Assembly (NCBI GenBank): GCA_003260075.1
Contig: QLIY01000020.1
Coordinates: 1 to 64,000 of the forward strand
Source of the DNA: Phallusia mammillata
Lineage: Eukaryota; Chordata; Ascidiacea; Phlebobranchia; Ascidiidae
Length of the DNA stretch: 64,000 bases
Reading direction: 5' to 3'
The translations under genes and the position numbers were made by a program. Shown here piece by piece: positions 54,901 through 64,000 of the stretch; within the stretch, counting starts at the first letter, position 1; the number at the start of each line of letters is the position of its first letter. The notes under the pieces are model-generated. The model worked only from the letters and a program-made list of their open reading frames with translations, was not told the DNA's origin and searched no databases.

Positions 54901-55500
54901 AATATTTTATTTGTTTTATCTTGAAACTGTAAGCCTAAATCAAATACAAGGGGTGACAGAAATTTTTAAATAATTTGAACCTACAACGGAGGCGAAACAG
55001 TTTGACTGAGTTCTTGTTTGCTGGAAGTTTTTCTCCTTATAGTAAACTCAGACCGCACTATTGATAAATAAAACTAAAAACGTACAAAAAACAAAACCCA
55101 GTGCCCAAGCAGACAGGCAACTTTGACTTTTAAACATCTCTTGCCAAACGCAGTTTACTTATTTCTTAAATCTTTCGATCTGTTATCAATATAGTATAGC
55201 AAAACAGCACTCTGAACCGTTATATAAAAACGTAATATAAAACGTATGATACAGCGATGTCGACCCAGATTTAAAAAACGACCAACAGGTCTATATAGCG
55301 ACTCAATCTTGTTTTATGTTATTTAGCCGATGCCAGCGGTTGTAGTACCAGATGTTCCCCCTACTTACCAACAAGTTGAACAACAAGGAATCAACGCCCA
55401 GTACAAGGAGTTTTCTGGTTACGGAACCCCGGTGATTCCCTCAATACCACCCGGTGCTGAAGTAACCCCTGTATCTACTAACCAACCACCCAGTCCCTAA
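51994..55500 (+). CDS. Six-cysteine single-pass membrane protein with PPxY motif (Shisa/VOPP1-like), copy 1
   Basis: Five exons (51994-52059, 52248-52281, 52678-52767, 53464-53627, 55327-55500) give 175 residues. A signal peptide (about 1-22, MKMSIRFVVALITFQVFFSL) is followed by a short Tyr/Cys-rich ectodomain with Cys25, 32, 42, 43, 53, 54. A membrane segment runs about 60-83 (WALWYFWFGIVMFFLL), then a basic stop, and a cytoplasmic tail carries PPTY at 129-132. This layout matches the six-cysteine transmembrane adaptor superfamily (Shisa, CYYR1, WBP1/VOPP1), whose PPxY motifs recruit WW-domain proteins such as NEDD4-type ligases. The LWYFWF segment also occurs in VOPP1. The exact subfamily is uncertain. 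Intron phases 0,1,1,0 are identical to those of the next gene, showing tandem duplication. AATAAA occurs at about 55928. Confidence 0.88.
52981..53314. mobile_element. hAT-like MITE in intron 3 of copy 1
   Basis: It begins CAGAGTTGTAAATGGGCCTG and ends AGACTAACTCTAG, with inverted internal modules CCCGGCCCGAACCCG and CCCGAACCCGGCCCG. TTTAA is shared at both flanks. A related, rearranged copy lies near 58950-59250 in the second gene. Confidence 0.6.
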
Positions 55501-57476
55501 ATGTCCCTCTCGTCTTTACTTCCTAAAGTGCCATCCCTCTCTCTTCCCCCTACTTATCCCACAATACGTACAACAAACCTCTTGTACTGCATTGCCAGCA
55601 AAAACCGCATCCGAATTCGATCAAAACATTTTTTCCAACATTAAAGCTTGGACCCAAAGTAACTCTTCCATCAACAATATAATCTTACAATGTCTATACT
55701 CCCCATAACCACGCAAAATTGGAAACCACCCAACTGTTTGTCAACTTATTCTTTGAATCTAAATTGATCGATGACGATGAAAAAGTATATTCATTTGACT
55801 TATCAAGGATTTTATGCCTTTTGATGTAAAAAATATTTGAATTTATTGTGACGATCACACAAGCAGAAAAAAATGTTTGGATCATTTGACCCCTTTTGTA
55901 TGACGTGTATTCCTGTGTGCGAATGCAAATAAATAAAAAACACTGTATTATGTACTGGGGTTGTTTTACTGAAATTAACATGAGTTTAACGTACGAAGTA
56001 GTTTAAAGTAAGGACATGATGTGGTGTTGCCAAAGGTAAGCCAATGTGAACATTTGCTTAACGCCCTAATATCTAACTGTTTTGAAAAACGTTTTAAAGT
56101 TGCCTGCTAAAACTCCGCTAATGGTTTTTGATTTATGAAAATATGTTGTGAAAAGTCAAAGACTGTTACCGCAAAAAATGGATCAAATTTCATAGAATAA
56201 GCAACAACTTAAAACGTGCACTAGTTTTCTATATCTTTAGATTTTGTTTTTACAAGTATAAAAAGTCAATTGGGAACAAAACACGCTATATTCAGAACAA
56301 CCTGAATGAATTAACAGTCTCGTTTACATATTCCATGGACAAAAATAGGTTTGATCCTGTAATCAAGTCTGCTGTACAAGCTACGCCTGTTCTATTCAAA
56401 GACAAGGTTTATTTTGCGTTCTGAATTACGATTGGGAGAGTGTCTATCAACAGGACACAGCCGCATATTTTTTTCGATATAAAAGAGGAAACAACGTGAA
56501 TTTAGTCTTTTTGGCGTAAGGTTGTACGCAACAAATAATGCATGGTCAGTGCGCGTGCACAATCGTGTAAACTGTAAAGAAAGTGAAATTACAACGAAAA
56601 ATTTCGCCGATAATTCCGAATAGTTTCAAAATCTCTGTACATGCTTTATTTCGGGAAAATGGTGGCATTGCTGTTGGTTCGTAACGCGTGGATATTAACT
56701 TTCTCTTTTACGAATCAGACGCATAGTCAATAACTCAAATAACCTGTTTGTACATAATGGTCTCATGACGGCAAACAAGCAGGTTGCTGCGAGCAGCGTC
56801 AGGAACTGCGTTGCTGTATCAGGGCAAACAGGTCAAAGTAGATGGCCAAACAACAAACGGTGCGGAGTTCGTAGGTTTTGCAGAGTTCCACGTTAGGCAT
56901 TGACAAATGCTCGTTCTATATTTAGAGCGATGTTACGTAAATTTGTGCAGTCACTTATGGCCAACTGGTTTGTTCAGCATCTCGGTACAGATGTAAATGC
57001 CAGCATATCAGTTTAGGCGATCAGTATTTTTTGTTGCCATTAGTGGTGTACTGAATATTCGTTGAACCGAAATCGCGAAATGTTTTCACACAGATTCTGT
57101 TTCGGCTGATTAGTTTTTTTTGCGAAACAGAAATTTTTAAAAACTACCAAATATTTGGTTTCTCTCCGAACTTAAATTGGGGGGGGGGGCGAATCATTTT
57201 TTTTTTAAATTTTTAAAAACTACCAAATATTTGGTTTCTCTCCGAACTTAAATTTAGCCGAATCAGTGCATCACTTTAGTTTCGATTTCTTAGCCTAATA
57301 GGTAGTCATACAGCCATATTAAAAAACAAAATCTCGATACCTTATGTAAGTTATAAATTTTCGTTCGAGCACATTAATGTTGTTTTTAACGTATTAGTTA
57401 CAACGGTTTTTAGTTAGGTTGTTGTTTCTTTTTCAGAAATTTATTGAAACGAAAAAAACGCTACGGGTATCAAAAG
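55501..57476. other. 3'UTR of copy 1 and region upstream of copy 2
   Basis: The first ~430 bases are 3'UTR, up to AATAAA at about 55928. The rest has no supported exon. A G-run join lies at about 57180-57189 with repeated flanks (TTTTTAAAAACTACCAAATA on both sides). An acceptor CTTTTTCAG (AG 57435-57436) comes 40 bases before the start codon of copy 2. Confidence 0.5.
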
Positions 57477-60400
57477 ATGTTTGTCAAAGTTTTGGAATTG
57501 TTTTTGCTCTTTCAGTTCTTGTTTTCGACTACTAAGGTACAGTTTTAAAAATTAGCCACACAAATGCTTTATTTTAACTTTTGGTTTTTGTTATATGTTA
57601 AATGTTGCATGTTTAAAAAAACATTTTTATTTTCAGGCGGGGGGGGGGGCGACTACTAAGGTACAGTTTTAAAAATTAGGCACACAAATGCTTTATTTTA
57701 ACTTTCGGTTTTTATTATATGTTAAATGTTGCATGTTTAAAAAAACATTTTTATTTTCAGGCTTACCAACGGTGCGACACGTCTTTTGAAAATGTTGACC
57801 TCATTTGTTACGGTAAGACACAGAAATAAATCATTTTATCCCAAGTAAACGCACCAAAACGGTAAAAATATATGCCTCTGTATACAGTATACATATATTG
57901 TTTTTGGAAATTTTCAGATTCGTACAGTTCTGTTGGATACTGCTGCGAAAACGACTACGGTGGTATAGAACACGTAGATTGCTGTTATTATCAACAAGTT
58001 TGGGCGTTGTGGTGTAAGTTCTGAGTAACATTCTATGTCATGATCTGAGTAACATTCTAATTAAATATTTGTGGCGACATATTTGAATGTACCACTTCAG
58101 CTCAGTCGATAGGGGGGGGGGATAGATTGCTGTTATTATCAACAAGTTTGGGCGTTGTGGTGTAAGTTGACTACCTATTAGTTTTTACGTAATAACATCG
58201 TGATCTGAGTAACATTCTAATTGAATATTTGTGGCGACATATTTGAATGTACCACTTCAGCTCAGTCGATATAAGGTAGTGGACTCAAGCAAATAAATTA
58301 ATCGAATGAACTCACCACAAAGTGAGTCAGACTTACACAACTTCTGTAAACCTTGGTATCAATCTCATGTTATTAGTCCATTTGACCCATGGACGATAAA
58401 ATCCTTGGTAAAGATTCTATTATAGATTCTATTTGAATAAGGAACTGATGATGCCACACAGGCGAAATATATATTTCTTTATTAAACCGACTGATTCTGT
58501 TTTACCAAGGATTTTATCGTCCATGGGGGGGGGGAGTTGGGGCAAATCTTAGTTTACAAATCATTTAAGTTATTTCAGTGGATAAAGCACACTGAACAGC
58601 AATTTAACTTATCTATAAGCTCATGAAAGAGACCGACCTTGAACTGGTTAAATTTGGGTTTGAAATCCTTTCAAGTGTGTGTGTGTGTGTGTGTGTGGGG
58701 GGGGGGAGTCCATTTGACTTTACTCTTTGAGTACGTTTTGCCTTTACATTCGTAGATTTCTGGTTTGGACTTGTCTTGTTTTTGCTCCTGATCGGAGTTG
58801 TGATCGGTGTATGTAAGAAATGCGGGGGGGGGGTTTGACCGCATGTGCGGAAAAGTCAAATATCTTGCTATAATTTTCTTTGGGCCCTAAAAGAAGCGCT
58901 TGATATTTTTCTAAATGTGTCCCCTTTTTGAGATGAAATTTTGAGGGGGGGGGGTCGGGCTTAGGCTTTTTTCAAATCAGGTCTGACTTTACACTCTGTG
59001 TCAGTATTTTCTTGAATGAGTTTAACTAGCTAAGTAGCCAATTGCTGGACCTAACCAAATGTCAAACAGACCTAAAACGCGTGGATCAATACCAATTGTC
59101 TATTGTATTTGTTGTCTTGGTCTTTCCTGAAGTTTCAATGTGTAGGCTGGCAATCAAACTTTCAGGCCTCAACGGGCTTTTCAACAATGATTCGGGTTCG
59201 GGCCGGGGATTTGGAGTCCAATTTCAGGGCCGTTTACAACTCTGGTGTGCATGAGTGTCTATACCTGTTTGGTAATATATTAAATCTGTATCAAGCCGTG
59301 TTTTCGCTAAATGTTATTAGTCCATTTGACTTTACTCTTTGAGTACGTTTTGCCTTTACATTCGCAGATTTCTGGTTTGGACTCGTTTTGTTTTTGCTCC
59401 TGATCGGAGTTGTGATCGGTGTATGTAAGAAATGCACGGAGAAGAAAAACAGGCGCAACACTAGTAACTCACATCAGATGAGCAACGTAAATTCTTTGAG
59501 TGGGAATGCTGTGGTTCCACAGGTTAGAGATTCGTTTATTTTGGCAAACTTTAAACAGCATTGTTGTGTTGCGTTTATTTAGGCCTATACTATCCGTCCT
59601 TTTTTGGAGGACATGTCCTCCTTTTTGACAAAAAGCAAGTTGTCCCCCGAAGACATAAATGTCCTTATTTTTGAATTGGCTGTATTTACAAAATATGTAC
59701 ATTGAAATTAAAAGTTTACAGTTAGTTAAACTTCATCTGAATTGGGTTATACCATCTGCAACGGATCAAATCTCAGGCCGGCTTGAGGCTTAATCCGGTC
59801 CGTTTGCAGACGACGCATGTAAACAGGGTTATTGACCGCATGCGCGGAAAAGTCAAATATCTTGCTTTAATTTTCTTTGGGCCCTAAACGAAACGCTTGA
59901 TATTTTTCTAAATGTGTCCCCTTTTTGAGATGAAATTTTGATAGACCTAGTTTACCTTGAATAAACTGTTGCTGCCAGGCATAATGTATTAACAAATTTT
60001 TAGCTCTTCCGGCAGTTTTTATAATACTAATTTACCTTGCTTGCTACGCGAACATTCTGTACTAAGTCAACATGCCGGAAATACATTACAAGAACATAAA
60101 GCGACAACGATTGCATAAGCTTGAGCAATTTAAAAGCGCTATGTTGTCTGTATGATTCAAACTTATGAAATTCGGAGAACATGAAATTGATGAAATTCGG
60201 AGAACAGTTTCATAACAAACGATTCAGCCTGGGTGGCTGTTACATTTTAACAAATCGAATACAAAATTACCTTTTTTTGTTTGATGAAGCGACATAAATA
60301 AATTTCTAAGATAATGCCTCTAATTCACTATGAAGACAAAGCAGCACCATAATTTCGGTGCTAATTGTTTTCGAACAGACAGCCTATAAATCAGGAAAAC

Positions 60401-61603
60401 GTAGACGCTATTTACGACTCTCCTGGGGGGGGGGGGGAAGCGACATAAATAAATTTCTAAGATAATACCTCTAATTCACTATGAAGACAAAGTAGCACCA
60501 TAATTTCGGTGCTAATTGTTTTCGAACCGACAGCCTATAAATCAGGAAAACGTAGACGCTATTTACGACTCTCCTGTTAATATTTAATTTGCAAACATTT
60601 GCGCAATATTTTAAGTTGCGTTAAACAACTCGACGCTAGATTAAATGAACTTATCAGGCTACAGTCTGTTCAAGGATTGTTTAAGGAATACTAGGGATAA
60701 GGCAAATTGACCAACTTTTAGCATGGGGTAGTCAAGCTTGTGCCATAAGAGCACGTTACTTTGTGGATATTTTAGGCCTGCCTCTAATCGATGTGTATAT
60801 GGCCTATATTGATGTACATACCACTAATGCACACAACTGTTGTTAGTTTGTTTCTCACAAATTTTAATTTATGAATATTGGCGTGTTTGGCACAACAAAA
60901 TGTATACAAGGGCTATTGAAAGGATTGCTTTTGTGGTGCATCCTTTTATAGTAAAAACCTTTTTTGCTGCGACTCAAAAATAGATTATTCTATCGACTGA
61001 AATAGAAAAGTAGCGACTGAATTTCTATTATTCAACTTTTTTCAAAATCTTAAATGCTGCAAATTGCAATGTCACACCCTCCTATAGTAGCTTCTTATTA
61101 CCAGAAGTAAAAAACAACAACAACAGTGAAACGAATATGGACATAAACTCAACTTATAAAAAACTGTATGTTAATCTAGCATGCCTGGCAGCAACAGCTT
61201 ATTTAATAAAGTTGCTAATTTGTACTTTTTTAAAACCCTTCAGTGTTTTACCTTAAATCAACAACATGTAAGATGCTGTGTATTCCCTTGCCGTTGACTA
61301 AAGAGTTTTTTCTGATTAGCGATTGTGGCAGTATATGTATTTGTATTCATTTTACACGCAAAACAGACAAAACTGAACCCTTAATCGTCTTTAATTAATT
61401 TTTAGGCCACCCCAGTGTTTGCTGATGTTCCTCCAACTTACTATCAAGTTCAAGCACAAGGAATCAGTGACCAGTACAAGGATTTCTCAAATTATGGGGA
61501 GCCTGTGGTCCCTTCTATACCCCCTGGGGTAGAGCCAACACCCCTTCCGACTTACCCGGACAATTCCCAAGCTTCCCCTCAAACATCTCAAACCCCTATT
61601 TAA
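57477..61603 (+). CDS. Six-cysteine single-pass membrane protein with PPxY motif (Shisa/VOPP1-like), copy 2
   Basis: Five exons (57477-57536, 57761-57812, 57918-58013, 59368-59522, 61406-61603) give 186 residues. Signal peptide about 1-20 (MFVKVLELFLLFQFLFSTTK). The ectodomain has Cys25, 36, 46, 47, 59, 60. The membrane segment starts at about 66 (WALWYFWFGLVLFLLLIGVV) and is followed by a CKKC-containing basic stop. PPTY lies at 130-133, then a Pro-rich tail. The tail matches copy 1 closely (QYKDFSNYG against QYKEFSGYG; PSIPPG in both). Intron phases are the same as in copy 1. Three exons are affected by false repeats at G-run joins: the exon 1 end is repeated at about 57649, exon 3 at about 58120-58165, and a truncated exon 4 copy lies at about 58757-58824. 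Function is inferred only: a membrane adaptor for WW-domain proteins. Confidence 0.88.
58387..58526. repeat. Foldback element containing a spliced-leader-like 16-mer
   Basis: Perfect 26-bp inverted arms (58387-58412 and 58501-58526) enclose about 88 bases. Inside, 58426-58441 reads ATTCTATTTGAATAAG, identical to the 16-nt Ciona spliced leader as I recall it, followed by GAACTGATGATGCC rather than a GT donor. The right arm abuts a G run, so part of the arrangement may reflect an assembly join. It lies in intron 3 of copy 2. Confidence 0.6.
58675..58697. repeat. (GT)n microsatellite next to a G run
   Basis: A pure GT dinucleotide tract of about 22 bases runs straight into a G run, in intron 3 of the second membrane-protein gene. 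Confidence 0.85.
58834..58944. repeat. Misplaced copy of a piece of intron 4
   Basis: This stretch, bounded by G runs at about 58825-58833 and 58945-58953, repeats about 59832-59941 (TTGACCGCATG(T/C)GCGGAAA to GAGATGAAATTTTGA). The original lies after exon 4, the copy before it. This suggests a small contig was inserted at the wrong place. Confidence 0.7.
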
Positions 61604-64000
61604 GCCAACAAGCCCTTTAAGTAAAGTCATCATCTTAAATATTTAGTGTAAAATATTATGGTTTTTGGTACTTAACCTTACAAAAACTCCAACAGTTCCA
61701 AGGCATTTGTAATACGCCTTTAACCCTAATCGTCGATTTTTAATTAAAAATAGTTTTGTCAACCCCTGACACAGCTTTTGGACGACCAATGTCTTAAAAA
61801 TCTCCTTAAAAATTAATACACACTGCATTTAACTCGTGACTTTTGTATCCCCCTCCCCGAAATCAAATAACTTATTCACTGTTATTTTCACAGTAAGTTC
61901 ATTTCTCAGTATCAAGTGTTATGTAAGTTGAAACATCATGCGATTCTCATGTGCCCATTTATGTTTGTACACATAACTTACCGACGTAGCCACTCCTGTG
62001 GTCGAGCCATAACTCATTTCTATTTTCGTCTGGTTATGACCGCTTTGTTTGTATATCGTACACAGTTATGGGGCAACGGCCTCATAATGGACAACACCGG
62101 ACCTGAACCAAGCTGTTACATCCACTGCTCGATAATGGTCAATATTTGTTAATTTTTGTCGTTTTTCTAGTTCAACGCATTGGACGCATCACCTACATAG
62201 GATAAAGTAAAAAATCCACTAACACCGTACCTCAAGGCAGACCCACATTTAACTAAATTTCGATAGCTGGCTCAAAGAGACCAACTACCTAGTATTTAAC
62301 ACTGTATATCTCCAAAAATGCTGACGGCTAGGGCAATTTGGGTTGGGGTACGGTATTATCATTAAACATTCAATAAAACTAACTTTGTAACTTAGTTCTT
62401 AACGTAAAAATTTCAAAAACCTACTTCCCAACCCAACCCCTGTATAGGCGCTAAATTAATAATTCAGCTCTTTGCGTCACTTATCGGAATTTAGCTAAAT
62501 GTGGGTCGGCTGTGAGATATAGTGTAAGTAGCTCTTCCCGATAGGTACTCTCTTCCTATACGACAATCCATGAATAAGTCAATACAAAACCGTCGACTAT
62601 TAACAAGTGTATGCAAATTTAGGTGACTGTTGAAGCCAAGGCGTAAATTCCCTTTAGGTCAAATAGTGTATAACGGCATAAAATACTCCAGAGATTTGGA
62701 AACACCCCCATGACTTCAAACAACTTCATGTAGGCATTTCCCATGTGTGTTTTATGTCAATCATTAAAATTTTTCATGTTCTATATGTATCTATGTCTGT
62801 GAATGTAGCTATTTGTGTTGCATGAAGGCAATGAAGATTTAACTTATTGTGATTTTTCTATCGACAATTTCCAATCTACTTAGGAACACTATACACGGAC
62901 TAAAAAGTAATTTAATCATAAACGTTACTGCTAAAGAACTGGTGTATATAGAGTACATCATACAGACGTTTTAACAATCTCTGTTGTCATCATCAGTGCA
63001 GATTGCACTCTGCATGATGTATTCTTTTTTCACCAGTTCTTTGGCATGTTTATGATTAGATTTTCAATCTATCCTTTCTTTTCCTTGTTCATCTTTCCTC
63101 ATTTTCTGTTCACGTTTGTAGTTTCTGCCTTCAGTCGTAATTTTTGCATAAAATTAAAAGTATGTCTCGTTCGTTTATTCTTAACAATCAGTAATTTGGA
63201 CCGTCCAGTTCGAAACAAGGTTAATGGGACTGATCTTAAATTCCATTTGACTTTAAAGAAAAGAGGTAATTAAAAAGTTTGAAAATGAAAAACGATGTCC
63301 ACCACAAAGGCAACGAAGTAGCATCCATCAATTTTTTTGAGTACTTATTGCAACAATATACGTTTGTCACTTTTGTCACAAGCAAATTAGTGTTTTTATG
63401 CAAAGCTAGATATTTGAATTGTGCGTTGGCTTTGNTGCCTTAAAATAGCAAAGAAGAAGTTTGGCAATATGATATATGCAGTTGCCTTTCTTTTCTGCGA
63501 ATTCCAACATCAAATCTGGCTGATTTCAAAGTCACTGCTTGCTTGCGTTCACTCAAAGTGGTTCCAAATTCCCCGGCGCCATCCAACTGCTTATGTATTG
63601 CTGTATTGTTGCATGGTCGACTTTGGGTGCCTAAAATCCGTCTTTTACACGAGCTTATTAATTTAAAAGCACCAAAGTTTTTGTTTGAAAAAAATAACCT
63701 AATTCAAGTTACATTTTTTTTTTAAATAATTCATTTTTTTACCTTGCTTTGATGACTTATTACTTTTGACTCTTGTAAAAGCGCGTGCATTTCAAGTATA
63801 AAACAATTGAGGGGGGGGGGCGAATTTTTTTTTCACGTTTTAAAAAAAGTTTAAACGTTGCGTTTTTCATAATCAATTGTTTTATACTTGAAATGCACGC
63901 GCTTTTACAAGAGTCAAAAGCAATAAGTCATCAAAGCAGGGTAAGTTGAAAAAATGAATTATTTTTTAAAATATGTTTTAAATTTGAAAAAACTTGAATT
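61604..64000. other. 3' flank of copy 2, no supported gene
   Basis: AATAAA at 62372-62377 is a distant candidate polyadenylation signal. At about 62883-63057 a foldback repeat has inverted ends (AATCATAAACGTTACTGCTAAAG against CTTTGGCATGTTTATGATT in reverse), related to 24480-24600. A single N is at 63435. At 63735-63945 an inverted repeat surrounds a G run at about 63811-63820. Open frames here have no coding character. Confidence 0.5.

Noticed and set aside
58757..58824. Extra exon 4 in the second membrane-protein gene
   Set aside because: It is a truncated duplicate of 59368-59435 cut by a G run, so it is not an alternative exon.

Overview
The window is animal nuclear DNA: AT-rich, with short phase-consistent spliced exons, AG-ended introns and many small hAT-type transposon remnants. 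A tunicate, probably Ciona-like, is my best guess. It rests on gene compactness, a Pax2/5/8-type gene, lone 3' splice acceptors just upstream of several start codons, and one exact match to the 16-nt Ciona spliced leader as I remember it. No gene was identified by database search; exon models come from reading splice sites and frames by eye.

Layout. (1) 0-14.6 kb, minus strand: the 5' part of a large cadherin-repeat gene with signal peptide, 27 coding exons and 1,115 codons; it runs off the left edge before any membrane segment. (2) 16.3-30.9 kb, minus: a 19-exon, 1,257-codon Pax2/5/8-type gene with a complete paired domain and an octapeptide but no homeodomain. It has a 463-residue N-terminal extension and a long Gln/Ser/Thr-rich tail. 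(3) 31-35.6 kb: its GC-rich upstream region, present twice in tandem. (4) 35.9-37.4 kb, plus: a doubtful small three-exon gene. (5) 39.2-41.1 kb, minus: an unrecognised four-exon Gln/Ser/Thr-rich gene of 332 residues. (6) 44.3-46.7 kb, minus: two weak exons of an acidic protein. (7) 47.9-50.7 kb, minus: a complete seven-exon CDK1. (8) 52.0-55.5 and 57.5-61.6 kb, plus: two tandem paralogues encoding six-cysteine, single-pass membrane proteins with a PPTY motif.

The assembly is imperfect. About 27 poly-G runs and four single Ns sit at joins where neighbouring sequence is repeated at about 95-98% identity. These look like unmerged haplotype or contig ends, and they create false duplicate exons and introns. 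One duplicated block is different: the first cadherin exons differ far more between copies (up to about 20%) than the introns beside them (about 5%), mostly by amino-acid changes. Another pair of copies differs by a clean 220-bp foldback transposon insertion.

The genes share no evident pathway. The window joins an adhesion gene, a developmental transcription factor, a cell-cycle kinase and two membrane adaptor-like genes.
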